The notes under the pieces were generated by a model. It did no database searches. It was not told where the DNA came from and saw only the letters and a program-made list of their open reading frames with translations. Made by a program: the position numbers and the translations under genes. From positions 1 to 51,826 of the forward strand of contig NZ_QREV01000034.1 in NCBI RefSeq assembly GCF_003363715.1: a DNA stretch of 51,826 nt, in the 5' to 3' direction. Each line of letters begins with the position of its first letter. Position 1 is the first letter of the stretch. This DNA is from Parabacteroides acidifaciens (GTDB lineage: Bacteria; Bacteroidota; Bacteroidia; Bacteroidales; Tannerellaceae). Shown piece after piece: positions 1 to 9,189 of this stretch.

Positions 1-38
1 AAATGACTAAAATAAACGTACGTTTTCATTCGTCATTT
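1..38. repeat. Interrupted palindrome at the window edge
   Basis: The first 38 bases are symmetric about 19.5. Outer arms of 7 bases (1-7 and 32-38), two further pairs, and a perfect inner 12-base palindrome at 14-25 (AAACGTACGTTT) share one centre, so 15 of 19 pairs match. It could be an operator or a terminator stem of a gene to the left. Because it touches the window edge, its full length is unknown. Bases 39-213, between it and the apbE promoter, hold two copies of CAGCCCTT 23 bases apart (52-59 and 75-82) and no convincing gene. Confidence 0.4.
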
Positions 39-213
39 TAAAAGTGCTTCCCAGCCCTTATCAATAGAGGGTTACAGCCCTTCCACAGTACCTCTTTTGA
101 AGGGTAATTGCAGTTTCGTAACAGCCTGATAATGAACCTATCCTTTTGTCGTATTTTGGGCTTTTTTACGTTTCGGGCAGATTTGGGGGTTTCGGGAGGT
201 ACGTGTTTTTTTG

Positions 214-221
214 TATCTTTG
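214..221 (+). promoter_or_regulatory. Promoter -7 box of apbE
   Basis: TATCTTTG matches the Bacteroidetes sigma-ABfr -7 consensus TAnnTTTG. It lies 19 bases before the ATG at 241, so the leader is very short. It also rules out the in-frame TTG at 211 as the start, since that codon lies upstream of the promoter box. Confidence 0.7.
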
Positions 222-240
222 TGCACAAAATGATACAAAA

Positions 241-1269
241 ATGTATAGGCTAATTCATTTATTGGTACTTTTAGGGGTTACCTCTTTCATTTCATGCAAT
301 AGTAAAAAGCAATATTTCGAAGAGAGCGGCACTGTGTTTCATACCTTATACAACATCAAGTATGAGGCGCCGCAGATCCTGACAGACAAAATCGACGCAG
401 AGTTGCAACAATTTAACCTGTCTCTTAATCCGTTCAATCCCAATTCGATCATCGCAAAGGTCAATAACAACGACACGGTGGAGGTGGACGATTGGTTTAC
501 GGAAGTGTTCAACAAATCGATGGAAGTTTCGCGCAACTCGGATGGCGTTTTCGACATCACCTGCGCCCCATTAGTCAACGTCTGGGGATTCGGGTTCAGC
601 AAGAAAGAGAGCGTGACGCCGGAGATGATCGACAGCCTGCGGGCGTTCGTCGGTTACCAAAAGGTGCATCTGGACGGCCGGCGGGTGGTGAAAGACGACC
701 CGAGGCTGCTGCTCAACTGTTCCGCCATCGCCAAGGGGTATTCGTGCGACGTGATCGCCCGCCTGCTCGAACGTGAGGGGGTGGAGAATTACATGGTCGA
801 CATAGGCGGCGAGGTGATGATGAAGGGCGTCAACCAGAATGGCGCGTGCTGGCGTGTCGGTATCAACCTGCCGGAAGACGACTCGACGGGCGTCGTGAAC
901 AAGTACGACGAGGTCATCCAGTTGTGCCGGAAAGGGGCGATCGCCACTTCGGGCAACTACCGCAACTTCTACATCAAAGATGGCAAGAAATATGCCCATA
1001 CGATCGATCCGCGAACCGGCTATCCCGCCCAGCAGAGTGTGTTGAGCGCAACAATCGTTGCCGACGACTGCATGACCGCCGACGCCTATGCAACGGCTTT
1101 CATGGCGATGGGATTGGAGAAGGCACGGCAGATGGCTGCCTCGTTGCCGGATATCGAATACTACGTAATCTATGCTGATGATAATGGAAAGCACCAGATT
1201 GAATATTCAAAAGGGATGCTCCAGTATCTGCCCAAACGAAAAGCGATGCTTAGCTCGGATAAACCCTGA
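241..1269 (+). CDS. apbE: FAD:protein FMN transferase (ApbE family lipoprotein)
   Basis: ApbE proteins covalently attach FMN to threonines of periplasmic or membrane flavoproteins such as NqrB/NqrC and RnfD/RnfG. The 342-residue product starts with a lipoprotein signal (MYRLIHLLVLLG, then a cysteine in FISCNS). Family motifs are visible: VDIGGE at about 186-191 (FAD-binding loop), ATSGNYRNF, HTIDPRTGYP at 253-262, and CMTADAYATAF from 277, with Asp281 a likely metal ligand. Length fits the family. The ATG at 241 is chosen because the promoter box sits at 214-221 and the lipoprotein signal begins there. The next gene follows after 10 bases, suggesting cotranscription. The probable target, an Nqr or Rnf complex, is not in this window. 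Confidence 0.93.
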   Translation: MYRLIHLLVLLGVTSFISCNSKKQYFEESGTVFHTLYNIKYEAPQILTDKIDAELQQFNLSLNPFNPNSIIAKVNNNDTVEVDDWFTEVFNKSMEVSRNSDGVFDITCAPLVNVWGFGFSKKESVTPEMIDSLRAFVGYQKVHLDGRRVVKDDPRLLLNCSAIAKGYSCDVIARLLEREGVENYMVDIGGEVMMKGVNQNGACWRVGINLPEDDSTGVVNKYDEVIQLCRKGAIATSGNYRNFYIKDGKKYAHTIDPRTGYPAQQSVLSATIVADDCMTADAYATAFMAMGLEKARQMAASLPDIEYYVIYADDNGKHQIEYSKGMLQYLPKRKAMLSSDKP

Positions 1270-1279
1270 TTGATTAAAT

Positions 1280-1660
1280 ATGATAAAACACTTCCCTAAC
1301 CAGTTCGAATGTAGAATGGCAAAGGCAGGCGAGGTTTTATGCAATACCGAAGACACCGGCAATGTGTTACTGTTTGTTTCGTCCGGAAAGGTGGCTGTCC
1401 TTAGCAGGGAACAGGCCCCGGTCATAGAAGTAGACGAAGGATATTTTGTATTATTACCTGCCGAAAAAAGCTTTATTGCCACAGCTGTTACCCCGGCGCA
1501 GACCGTGCTTATGCAGGCCGGTCCGCTTTCTGAAATAATAACGGACGACCCGGAATGGGATCCGGATCGTCCTGTGATACTCCCTATATTCCCATCTCTT
1601 GCCAAAACCTTATATCTGATCGAACATTATCATAAGGAGGAACGGAACAGGTTGAATTGA
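1280..1660 (+). CDS. Small conserved protein of unknown function, cupin-like
   Basis: This 126-residue cytosolic protein has no signal peptide. Its first 85 residues read as alternating short strands (VLLFVSSGKVAVL, GYFVLLPAEK, TVLMQAGPL), the pattern of a cupin or of the sensor half of an AraC-type regulator. A distinctive acidic stretch follows (DDPEWDPDRPVILP), then a helical tail. No helix-turn-helix half is present, so it is either a stand-alone sensor-like protein or a regulator that lost its DNA-binding part. It starts 10 bases after apbE and converges on the GH31 gene. The fold is inferred from pattern only. Confidence 0.6.
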   Translation: MIKHFPNQFECRMAKAGEVLCNTEDTGNVLLFVSSGKVAVLSREQAPVIEVDEGYFVLLPAEKSFIATAVTPAQTVLMQAGPLSEIITDDPEWDPDRPVILPIFPSLAKTLYLIEHYHKEERNRLN

Positions 1661-1684
1661 ATGATGTGCTAAATCATCATTTAA
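1657..1684. terminator. Hairpin between convergent genes
   Basis: An inverted repeat (AATGATG at 1660-1666 and CATCATT at 1675-1681, extended by two A-T pairs beyond one mismatch) overlaps the stop codons of both convergent genes at 1658-1660 and 1681-1683. It is AT-rich and lacks a long T run. Its position suggests a bidirectional terminator. Confidence 0.4.
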
Positions 1685-4068
1685 TTTATGATGCAACTGA
1701 CCTTGTCTGTTATGTTATCCTGGTGCAGGGTGACGAGCACCTTGTTGTTGTCGCTGTACTGCCAGTCGGTTACGGGGACGTTGTTTACCTGTACTTGGGT
1801 GGGGCGCTGCGGGGCGTCGATCTCCAGTTCGTATGTCCGCGACCGGTATATGCCGTCGTATGAGCCTTCGACGGGGAAGACGGTGAACTCGATCTTTTGC
1901 CCGCTTTGCTTGCATTCGAAGCGGGTGGCGGCGATGGCGCCCGTTTCGAAGTTGTAGGTGAGGCCGTCGTCTTCATACATCGTGTAGGAAGTGGTTCCTT
2001 TGGGGAAGACTTTCACCATTAATGTGTCCAGGGGCTTCTCGCCGATATACTGCATTTCCTTCTGGAACGGGATGATGGCGCCTTCGCGGACAAACAACAG
2101 GCCGGCCCTGTTGTCGGGAACCGTATGCTGCACCTCGCGGCCTCCGGCGAGCTTCTCGCCTGTCCAGTAGTCGATCCAGTTGCCTTTCGGCAGGTAGATA
2201 GAGTCGCTGAATATACCGACAAGGAAGTTCTCGCCGAACATATATTGATAGACCATATCGTCCGTCTTGCGGTCGTCTGGGAACATCAGCGGCATGGAGC
2301 GGACGATCGGCATACCGGTCTGTGCGCCTTCCAGGGCTGCCGAATAGATATAGGGCATGAGGGAATAGCGCAACTTCACATAGTCGCGGTACATCTTCTT
2401 TTCCTTTTCCGGGAAGTAGAAGGGCTGGTGCAACGAGTACCAGCTGTTGATCTGCACCCAGGGCAGGAAGAGGCCGAAATGCAGGCTCTGCAATTCTTCG
2501 TCCTTATTCACATTCATCACGTCGCAGGATGTGTTCATGAAACCGCTCATCCCGAGGTTCAACTGGTCGAAGAGGGCGGTGCGCCCGCCTCCGTTATCGC
2601 CGCTGGTCGAGGCGCTCCAATGCTGGGTTCCGGCCCAGCCGGCGGTGTAATGATGCCAGGAACGGCGTCCGGTATGCTTGCGGGTCATCTTGTACATTTG
2701 TTTCGGGAGAAGGACCTGGTTCAGGTTGTGCATTTCCTTATCCGTACGTCCGTTATAGTATTGGAAGTTCGGGTGTTCGTCGATCGTGCGGGCGGGGTCC
2801 AGCTTGAAGCCGTCTACGCCGTTGTCCATGAAGTGGGTCAGGTGGTCCATCCAATGTTCCAGCCCGGAAGTGTCTTTTCCGGCTGCGGCGGTCAATGCGT
2901 CCTCTTCGGCGATGCTCAGGTCATATTCTTCGCACAGCCAAAGCCCCAGGTGATAGCCCATCCCATGCAGGCGGCCGATGAGGAGGCGGTGGTTCTCCTT
3001 CTTCGGATAGCGGGTCGAATCCCAATAGGCTTCTGCCGAGAACAACTTATAGTTCCATTTCTTCTTGGTCGAGAAGTCATAGCGTTTCTCCATCCACTGG
3101 GGTTCGAGCCAGAAGAGGTCGCAGGGTACGCCCATGTCGCGGAACCGGACGGCATCGTTCAGGATATCGAACTGGTTTTCGAGCATGTTCGGGCCGAAGC
3201 ATAAGCCGTACGCCCATTTCGGAAGCAGGTAGGGCTTGCCGGTAATAGTCGTGTAATGGTTGATCACGTCGGGCATCGAGTTACCGAACATCAGGTAGAA
3301 GTCTGCCTCGTCCGTCGTGTTATAGATGGAGAAGACATCCGGCTGGTAGCTGCCGATATCGAAGAAGTTCTTGCGTGTCGTATTGTTGAAGACGCCCCAG
3401 TTTTCGGAGCTGATCATAAAGGGCATCGGTATCTCGGTATGCTGGTAGGTGGTCCACATGCGGAGCAGTTCGCCGCGGTGCTGGATATGGTCGCGGCTCG
3501 TGCTGCCGCCGCCATAAAAACGTTCGCCGTCTTTGAGGGAGATGGAAAGGATGCTGGTGTTTTTATAGTCACCGGTTTCCGCCATGTCCTTGGATGATCC
3601 TTTGCTGCTGTCGTCGCCGATGATCGTACCGTTGTTCGGCACTTTCATATCCTTATATTTGGCGTTGATGACTTTGCCTAAGTTCGTACAGAGCGGATCG
3701 GCGGAGGTCAGGAAGACGGCTTTTTCGATAATCACCCGGCCCTTGCGGTCGGCGACGGTGATGGCACCGGTCTTTTTATCGACTTTCAACCGGTAGGCGC
3801 CGGTCGATACTTCAAACTGCTGTTTGTTGTCTTTCGGGGAGACCGCTACGGGTTCCCAATCCGTTTTAATGATGCCGTAGCGTTGCATCAATGACTCTGA
3901 AAAGGCTGGACGAGGCGTAATCCGTATCCGGAATATTCCATCCGTGCATACCTCCACATTCATATTCAGCCCGTTCTGCAGGCGGACGTCAAAGGTCTGT
4001 TTTCCATTCGCCGCAAAGACGGACTGCAGGAAAAACAGGCTTACAAGCAAATAGTAGATCTTTTTCAT
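1681..4068 (-). CDS. Secreted glycoside hydrolase family 31 (alpha-glucosidase/alpha-xylosidase type)
   Basis: GH31 enzymes cleave alpha-linked glucose, xylose or galactose from oligosaccharides by a retaining mechanism. The 795-residue product begins with a signal peptide (MKKIYYLLVSLFFLQSVFA). An N-terminal beta-sandwich region precedes the catalytic barrel. The nucleophile is probably Asp424 in GVDGFKLDP, and the acid/base Asp491 in STSGDNGGG. A C-terminal beta domain follows (YTMYEDDGLTYNFETG), as usual in the family. The in-frame TTG at 4077 is rejected in favour of the ATG at 4068, which lies just after a promoter box. The gene stands alone with no SusC/SusD pair beside it, so the substrate cannot be read from context. 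Confidence 0.9.
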   Translation of the reverse strand: MKKIYYLLVSLFFLQSVFAANGKQTFDVRLQNGLNMNVEVCTDGIFRIRITPRPAFSESLMQRYGIIKTDWEPVAVSPKDNKQQFEVSTGAYRLKVDKKTGAITVADRKGRVIIEKAVFLTSADPLCTNLGKVINAKYKDMKVPNNGTIIGDDSSKGSSKDMAETGDYKNTSILSISLKDGERFYGGGSTSRDHIQHRGELLRMWTTYQHTEIPMPFMISSENWGVFNNTTRKNFFDIGSYQPDVFSIYNTTDEADFYLMFGNSMPDVINHYTTITGKPYLLPKWAYGLCFGPNMLENQFDILNDAVRFRDMGVPCDLFWLEPQWMEKRYDFSTKKKWNYKLFSAEAYWDSTRYPKKENHRLLIGRLHGMGYHLGLWLCEEYDLSIAEEDALTAAAGKDTSGLEHWMDHLTHFMDNGVDGFKLDPARTIDEHPNFQYYNGRTDKEMHNLNQVLLPKQMYKMTRKHTGRRSWHHYTAGWAGTQHWSASTSGDNGGGRTALFDQLNLGMSGFMNTSCDVMNVNKDEELQSLHFGLFLPWVQINSWYSLHQPFYFPEKEKKMYRDYVKLRYSLMPYIYSAALEGAQTGMPIVRSMPLMFPDDRKTDDMVYQYMFGENFLVGIFSDSIYLPKGNWIDYWTGEKLAGGREVQHTVPDNRAGLLFVREGAIIPFQKEMQYIGEKPLDTLMVKVFPKGTTSYTMYEDDGLTYNFETGAIAATRFECKQSGQKIEFTVFPVEGSYDGIYRSRTYELEIDAPQRPTQVQVNNVPVTDWQYSDNNKVLVTLHQDNITDKVSCIIN

Positions 4069-4089
4069 GATACTCAAAAGTTAATATCA

Positions 4090-4097
4090 CAAAAGTA
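4090..4097 (-). promoter_or_regulatory. Promoter -7 box of the GH31 gene
   Basis: Read on the minus strand, TACTTTTG matches TAnnTTTG and lies 21 bases before the ATG at 4068. No convincing -33 TTTG is at the usual spacing. Confidence 0.5.
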
Positions 4098-4159
4098 CAG
4101 ACTTCCTATTTGCCTTACCTTCAATAAATCACCTTAAAACATAGAATTTTGTCAATTCT

Positions 4160-4744
4160 TTACAGCTTCTTCAACTCCTGGTAGAGAAGCCGGACGGGCA
4201 GGCCCATGACATTGTAGAAGCTGCCGTTGATAGCTTCGACCGCCACATACCCGATCCATTCCTGTATGCCGTAGCTGCCGGCTTTGTCGAAGGGATGGTA
4301 TTTATCTACATAATATAGGATTTCCTCGTCGTCCAACTCGGCAAAGCAGACTGCCGACGCGGCGGAGAAGGAGATGGTTTTCTCCTTTGTCGTGATGCAG
4401 ACACCCGTTACGACCTCATGGACACGGCCGGAGAGTTTCCTCAGCATGGCGATAGCGTCTTCACGGTCTTTCGGCTTCCCCAGTATCTCATCAAAGGTCC
4501 ACACAATCGTATCGGCCGTTATCAACAGCTCGTTGTCGGGCATTGTTTGCAGATAGGCTTCCGCCTTTTTCCGGGCCAGATAGACAGGGATGTCTTCCGC
4601 CTTTAATGTCTCCGGGTATGATTCGTCTATGCCGGGGATCACCTGCACTTCAAAATCAATATCCAATCCCGCCAGTAACTCACGCCGGCGGGGGGAGTTG
4701 GAGCCCAGGACGATCTTATATTTCTTTAAATTAGGTAATACCAT
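4160..4744 (-). CDS. maf: Maf family nucleoside triphosphate pyrophosphatase
   Basis: Maf/YhdE proteins hydrolyse non-canonical or excess nucleoside triphosphates (dTTP, UTP and modified pyrimidines) to the monophosphate, and are linked to septum-formation control. The 194-residue product carries the signature near the N terminus (VLGSNSPRRRELLAGL), then ITADTIVW, GKPKDREDAIAML and a C-terminal KAGSYGIQEW. Length is typical. It is the last gene of a minus-strand operon, 39 bases after kdsC. The DTIVW motif fits the dTTP/UTP-active subgroup. Confidence 0.93.
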   Translation of the reverse strand: MVLPNLKKYKIVLGSNSPRRRELLAGLDIDFEVQVIPGIDESYPETLKAEDIPVYLARKKAEAYLQTMPDNELLITADTIVWTFDEILGKPKDREDAIAMLRKLSGRVHEVVTGVCITTKEKTISFSAASAVCFAELDDEEILYYVDKYHPFDKAGSYGIQEWIGYVAVEAINGSFYNVMGLPVRLLYQELKKL

Positions 4745-4783
4745 ATCTCATAATTCATAATTAATATCTCTCCTTTTCCTCTC

Positions 4784-5305
4784 TTACCAACCGAACGCCT
4801 CATCCCCCATCCAGTGCCCCTGTGCCTTCATCGTCTGTTCGATGATATCGCGGGCAACACCTTCTCCTCCGTTTTTATGGGAGATATACTTGGCTATGCG
4901 TTTAATCTCCGGTGCGGCATCGGCAGGCGCCACAGGCAAACCGACTAACTGCATCACTTCGTAGTCGGGGATATCGTCACCCGCATACATCACCTCTTCG
5001 GGTTGCAACCCTGTCTTTTCGAGGAAATCCCGGTAGTCATGGACCTTGACGGCGCTCTTCATATATATATGGGTAATGCCGAGACGGGAGAAACGAATCT
5101 TCACTGCCTCCGTATAACCGCCGGTAATGATCGCTACCTGGTATCCCTTCTTGACGGCAAGCTGCAAGGCGTAACCATCCTTTATATTGACAGTGCGCAT
5201 GGGATCGCCGTTGGGATGCAACGAGACTACGTCGCACGACAGGACACCGTCCACATCAAAGACAAATGCCTTTATCTTATTCAGGTCATAATTGATACTG
5301 CTCAT
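4784..5305 (-). CDS. kdsC: 3-deoxy-D-manno-octulosonate 8-phosphate phosphatase (KdsC)
   Basis: KdsC removes phosphate from KDO-8-phosphate in the cytosol, supplying KDO for the lipopolysaccharide inner core. The 173-residue product is a capless HAD phosphatase: FVFDVDGVL with nucleophile Asp17 and Asp19, VAIITGG as motif II, a lysine in MKSAVKVHD, and YAGDDIPD as motif [10 protein letters not shown] is typical of KdsC. Its ATG overlaps the stop of the preceding DUF2520 gene by 4 bases (ATGA), indicating translational coupling. A related HAD phosphatase of the same family is the only realistic alternative. Confidence 0.92.
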   Translation of the reverse strand: MSSINYDLNKIKAFVFDVDGVLSCDVVSLHPNGDPMRTVNIKDGYALQLAVKKGYQVAIITGGYTEAVKIRFSRLGITHIYMKSAVKVHDYRDFLEKTGLQPEEVMYAGDDIPDYEVMQLVGLPVAPADAAPEIKRIAKYISHKNGGEGVARDIIEQTMKAQGHWMGDEAFGW

Positions 5306-6066
5306 ATTTGTGCCTCCTTATGTATGCTTTGGCTGATCAGCTGGTAGACAGACCGCATATCGGGGTCGTCCAGCATGGCCAGGTGTTTATTGATTACATT
5401 CTCGTCATAGCGGATAGCCGGACCGGTCTGCGCCTCGGCGGGCGTCATCGTATGCACCTTGGCTGCCGTCTCGTCGATAAGCGGCAGCAGGACATCGGCC
5501 GGTATCTCCTGCCCCTGTAATATTTTAACAGCTAACGCATAAATATGGTTGGTGAAATTACAGGCAAAGACGGCGGCCAGATGGAGGCTTTTACGTTTGT
5601 CGGACGACAGGAAACGGACATTCCCGGAAAGCGCTCCGGCTATCTGTTGCAGTTTGCCGGCGTTCTCCGGCGTATTGGCCTCCAGGAAAAAGGGGATCAC
5701 GCTAAAGTCTACGGGACGCACTTTGCTGAAGGTTTGCATGGGATACATGACTCCATAATCGGCTGTATATCCGCTGAAGACATCCATCGGCATACTGCCT
5801 GCCGTATGCACCCACAACCCGTTGTTCGGCCTGATCCGGGCGATCACGTCTGCCAGTACCGTGTCTTTCAGGGAAAAGACATACAGGTCGGCGTCCGTAT
5901 CGACCTCTTCAGGAACGGTTGTCCAGGGACAGCCCAACTGCGCTGCCAGTCGCTCGGCGTTTTCCGGTGTATGGCTATATACCTGCCCGATCCGCATTCC
6001 TTTCCGGTGCATTTCGAGCGACAGGCGGGTCGCCAGGTTGCCGGAACCTAAAAAGATGATCTTCAT
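5302..6066 (-). CDS. Rossmann-fold DUF2520 protein (NADP-oxidoreductase-like)
   Basis: The 254-residue product starts with a dinucleotide-binding Rossmann motif ([13 protein letters not shown]), followed by a DUF2520-type C-terminal helical domain ([19 protein letters not shown]). It resembles F420-dependent NADP oxidoreductase and ketopantoate-reductase-like folds, but its substrate is not known. The start at 6066 is chosen over the longer in-frame ORF because it gives a 4-base ATGA overlap with the nitroreductase gene and places the Rossmann strand at the N terminus. It also overlaps kdsC by 4 bases, so the three genes are tightly coupled. Confidence 0.85.
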   Translation of the reverse strand: MKIIFLGSGNLATRLSLEMHRKGMRIGQVYSHTPENAERLAAQLGCPWTTVPEEVDTDADLYVFSLKDTVLADVIARIRPNNGLWVHTAGSMPMDVFSGYTADYGVMYPMQTFSKVRPVDFSVIPFFLEANTPENAGKLQQIAGALSGNVRFLSSDKRKSLHLAAVFACNFTNHIYALAVKILQGQEIPADVLLPLIDETAAKVHTMTPAEAQTGPAIRYDENVINKHLAMLDDPDMRSVYQLISQSIHKEAQI

Positions 6067-6623
6067 GCTTCTTCCGGTCCGTTTTCGCCCGGCATGGGAT
6101 ATGAGCCTAAATGTATCTTTTCCCATTGCAGGTGGGATTCGTCAAACGGTTTCCGTTCCTGGTCCTTATATCCGAAACCGATAATGGAAAGAACTTCTAA
6201 CTGGTACGGGATATTCAACAGGCCGCGTACATACTGGGCGGCATCCGCATCGTCTTCCGTCTGGCGGTTCCGGATCTGACACCAGCAGCTGCCCAACCCG
6301 AGGTCTTCGGCCTGCAACTGCATATAGATGGAGGCGACGGAAGCGTCTTCCACCCAAACATCGCTTTCCATCACATTCGCCAGCACCACGACAGCCAGCG
6401 CGCAATCTTTCAGGAAGGCGGCGCCCACCGGTTTGCATTCCGACAGCTTTGCCAACATATCCTTGTCTTCCACGACAACGAACTGCCAGGGGTTCTTCCG
6501 CTTGGAAGCGGGTGCCATAAGGGCGGCTTTCAATATCATTTCCACCTGTTCCGGATTCAATAACCGGTCCGTAAACTTACGGGTACTTCTTCTGTTTTTT
6601 ATCAGTGTTGCGAAACTTTCCAT
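6063..6623 (-). CDS. Nitroreductase family protein
   Basis: FMN-dependent NAD(P)H oxidoreductase of the nitroreductase fold, 186 residues, cytosolic. The N-terminal signature is clear (LIKNRRSTRKFTDR, with the Arg-Arg-Ser-x-Arg FMN phosphate contacts), then APASKRKNPWQFVVVED, DASVASIYMQLQAEDLGLG in the middle and IIGFGYKD near the C terminus. It is the first gene of the operon leading to maf. The physiological substrate is not evident. Flanking promoter elements are well conserved. Confidence 0.9.
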   Translation of the reverse strand: MESFATLIKNRRSTRKFTDRLLNPEQVEMILKAALMAPASKRKNPWQFVVVEDKDMLAKLSECKPVGAAFLKDCALAVVVLANVMESDVWVEDASVASIYMQLQAEDLGLGSCWCQIRNRQTEDDADAAQYVRGLLNIPYQLEVLSIIGFGYKDQERKPFDESHLQWEKIHLGSYPMPGENGPEEA

Positions 6624-6659
6624 TTATATCTTACTTTATATATATTGCTAAACAGATAA

Positions 6660-6691
6660 CAAAGGTAATTATTTAGCTGATAAAGAACAAA
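6660..6691 (-). promoter_or_regulatory. Promoter of the nitroreductase-DUF2520-kdsC-maf operon
   Basis: On the minus strand, TTTG at 6691-6688 and TACCTTTG at 6667-6660 are separated by 20 bases, matching the -33/-7 architecture of the Bacteroidetes primary sigma factor. The ATG at 6623 lies 36 bases downstream. Confidence 0.75.
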
Positions 6692-6767
6692 AGAATGAAC
6701 AAGTTTGGGGCATACGGAAAATAAATCCTTATTTCCTGCGTTAGTAAAGCTATAACTATAATAGATT

Positions 6768-9173
6768 ATGAAGATTCGTGCAATAGCTGCGCTACTATTT
6801 ATATTATTTTCGATACCTGCTTTCGGACAGGGACGTGCAAAAATCAGCGGTTATGTCCGCGATGCAGACGGAAACCCGCTCGAGCTGGTCAATATCCGGG
6901 TGAAGAATACGTTGAACGGAACGATGAGTAATGAAAAAGGCCACTACTCACTCTCGGTTGCGACCGGGGATTCGGTCACGCTTATCTATTCATGCCTCGG
7001 CTACAACAAGGCAGAACGGATTATTCCACAGGTAACTAAAGACATGCGGCTCAATGTCCAGATGAACTATACCTCCATCGAACTGGGGGAAGTCACCACC
7101 ACCGCAATCCGCAAACAGACAACAACCCTTGAAACGCTGAATGCCGACCGGGTGAAGCTACTTCCCGACCCTGCCGGGGGGAGCATCGAAAGTCTGGTCG
7201 TTACGTTTGCCGGCGTCTCCTCCAACAATGAGCTTAGTTCGCAATACTCGGTCCGGGGCGGAAGCTATGACGAGAATATCGTCTATGTCAACGGCCTCGA
7301 AGTATTCCGTCCGCTCCTGATCCGTTCCGGACAGCAGGAAGGGCTCAGCTTTATCAATCCGGACCTGACGGAATCCGTCAATTTCTCCGCCGGAGGGTTC
7401 GAAGCACGTTACGGGGATAAAATGAGTTCCGTTTTGGATATCACATACAAAAAGCCCAAAATGTTTGAAGGGTCGGCTTCTGCCAGTCTGTTAGGCGCCA
7501 ATGCCTATATCGGAAGTTCTTCGGGGAAATTCACACAAGTGACCGGCTTCCGTTACAAGACAGGCCGTTCGCTGTTAAAGACCACCGACACGGACGCCGA
7601 ATACGACCCGAACTTCATCGACCTGCAGACCTATATGACCTACCAGCTTGCCCCTAAATGGGAAGTGAACTTCCTGGGTAACTTAGCGATCAACAAATAT
7701 ACATTCATCCCCCATACGCGGGAAACGTCTTTCGGTACGGCAACCAATGCAAAAAAGTTCATGGTGTATATGAACGGACAGGAACGGGACAGGTTCGAGA
7801 CCCTGTTCGGGGCACTGACACTGAAACATAACCCCAACGAACATACCGAATTGGGCCTGCAAGCCTCCGCCTTTACCAGTAAAGAAGAGGAAGGGTATGA
7901 CATTGCCGGTGATTACTGGTTGGGAGATGCCGCCGAAGAAAACGGCGGAGATATGCAAGAGCTGTCCGTAGCCCGCTATAACGAACATGCCCGCAACCGG
8001 TTACATTCGAATATCATGAACGTCGGCCACTATGGAGTCGCCCGCCTGAAGAACAACACCTTGAAGTGGGGCGCAACCGTACAGATGGAGAAAATCAACG
8101 ATAAAATCAATGAATGGGAAAAGCGGGATTCCGCAGGTTATTCGCTCCCGCAAGGCGGCGGAACGGTTAATGTGATCGCCAACCTGTTTTCCGACAATGA
8201 ACTGGAAAGCACCCGCATCTCCGGCTACCTGCAGGATATATTCAAATTCCGTACCAAGCAAGGATTATTCACGTTAGTAGGCGGTGTACGCGGCAGTTAT
8301 TGGAGTTATAATAAGGAATTTATATTCAGTCCGCGTGTTTCGCTCGGGTTCATTCCGAACTTCGACCAGAACCTGACTTTCCGCCTGGCTTCCGGCTTGT
8401 ACTACCAGTCTCCGTTCTATAAGGAGCTGCGCACTACCGTACAAGACGAATATGGCAACAGCATCATCCAGCTGAACGAGAATCTGAAATCCCAACGCTC
8501 CATACATGTCATTGCCGGTGGCGATTATACCTTCCGGGCATCGGGCCGTAACTTCAAGCTCAGCGCCGATATGTATTATAAAAAGCTGGACAACCTGAAT
8601 CCTTACACCGTAGATAATGTAAAGATCCGTTACTATGGGGAGAACTGCGCCCAAGGCCATGCGATGGGACTCGATGTCAAATTCTTCGGAGAGTTTGTTC
8701 CGGGCACAGACTCCTGGATCAGCTTCTCGCTGATGAAGGCGGAACAGAGCATCCGGGGCAGCAAATATGTTCCGATGCCGAACAGCCAGGGATATAACGT
8801 ATCGGTCTTTTTCCAGGATTATTTCCCCGGCTACAAGCGTGTCAAGCTGAATTTGAAAGGCGTATTGTCCGGCGGCCTTCCCGTCACAGCCCCACGTACA
8901 GGCTATGAAGACGGTTATTTCCGCACGCCGGCCTACAAGCGTGTAGACCTCGGTTTCTCTTATCAGCTTGCCGGAGGAACGGATGCGATCATGGACCGGG
9001 GCTTCTTCCGCAACCTGAAAAACATCTGGCTGGGACTCGATGTGTTCAACCTGTTCGACATAAAGAATACAAGCTCTTATTATTGGATCACGAACATCGA
9101 CAACCATCAATACGCAATCCCGAATTACCTGACCGGGCGCCAATTGAATGTCCGTCTTATTGTAGACTTCTAA
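6768..9173 (+). CDS. TonB-dependent outer-membrane receptor with carboxypeptidase-regulatory-like domain
   Basis: The 801-residue protein should import an iron complex, vitamin or glycan fragment through the outer membrane using TonB energy. A signal peptide (MKIRAIAALLFILFSIPAFG) is followed by a carboxypeptidase-regulatory-like beta domain at about 24-105 (ISGYVRDADGNPLELVNIRV), a plug at about 125-230 (QYSVRGGSYDENIVYVNG) and a 22-strand-type barrel ending in an aromatic-rich C terminus (NVRLIVDF). It is shorter than typical SusC proteins and has no SusD partner, so a non-Sus transporter is more likely. The ligand is unknown. I saw no TAnnTTTG box immediately upstream. Confidence 0.9.
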   Translation: MKIRAIAALLFILFSIPAFGQGRAKISGYVRDADGNPLELVNIRVKNTLNGTMSNEKGHYSLSVATGDSVTLIYSCLGYNKAERIIPQVTKDMRLNVQMNYTSIELGEVTTTAIRKQTTTLETLNADRVKLLPDPAGGSIESLVVTFAGVSSNNELSSQYSVRGGSYDENIVYVNGLEVFRPLLIRSGQQEGLSFINPDLTESVNFSAGGFEARYGDKMSSVLDITYKKPKMFEGSASASLLGANAYIGSSSGKFTQVTGFRYKTGRSLLKTTDTDAEYDPNFIDLQTYMTYQLAPKWEVNFLGNLAINKYTFIPHTRETSFGTATNAKKFMVYMNGQERDRFETLFGALTLKHNPNEHTELGLQASAFTSKEEEGYDIAGDYWLGDAAEENGGDMQELSVARYNEHARNRLHSNIMNVGHYGVARLKNNTLKWGATVQMEKINDKINEWEKRDSAGYSLPQGGGTVNVIANLFSDNELESTRISGYLQDIFKFRTKQGLFTLVGGVRGSYWSYNKEFIFSPRVSLGFIPNFDQNLTFRLASGLYYQSPFYKELRTTVQDEYGNSIIQLNENLKSQRSIHVIAGGDYTFRASGRNFKLSADMYYKKLDNLNPYTVDNVKIRYYGENCAQGHAMGLDVKFFGEFVPGTDSWISFSLMKAEQSIRGSKYVPMPNSQGYNVSVFFQDYFPGYKRVKLNLKGVLSGGLPVTAPRTGYEDGYFRTPAYKRVDLGFSYQLAGGTDAIMDRGFFRNLKNIWLGLDVFNLFDIKNTSSYYWITNIDNHQYAIPNYLTGRQLNVRLIVDF

Positions 9174-9189
9174 AAAAGCGCTTGGTTAG

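Noticed and set aside
571-1194. Minus-strand ORF of 207 codons
   Set aside because: It is antisense to apbE and histidine/arginine-rich without a fold; the forward frame has all ApbE motifs.
2125-3204. Plus-strand ORF of 359 codons
   Set aside because: It lies entirely antisense to the GH31 gene, whose motifs are unmistakable. The translation has no domain and arises from the GC-rich codon bias of the true gene.
8274-9143. Minus-strand ORF of 289 codons
   Set aside because: It is antisense to the barrel part of the TonB-dependent receptor and has no recognisable domain or promoter.
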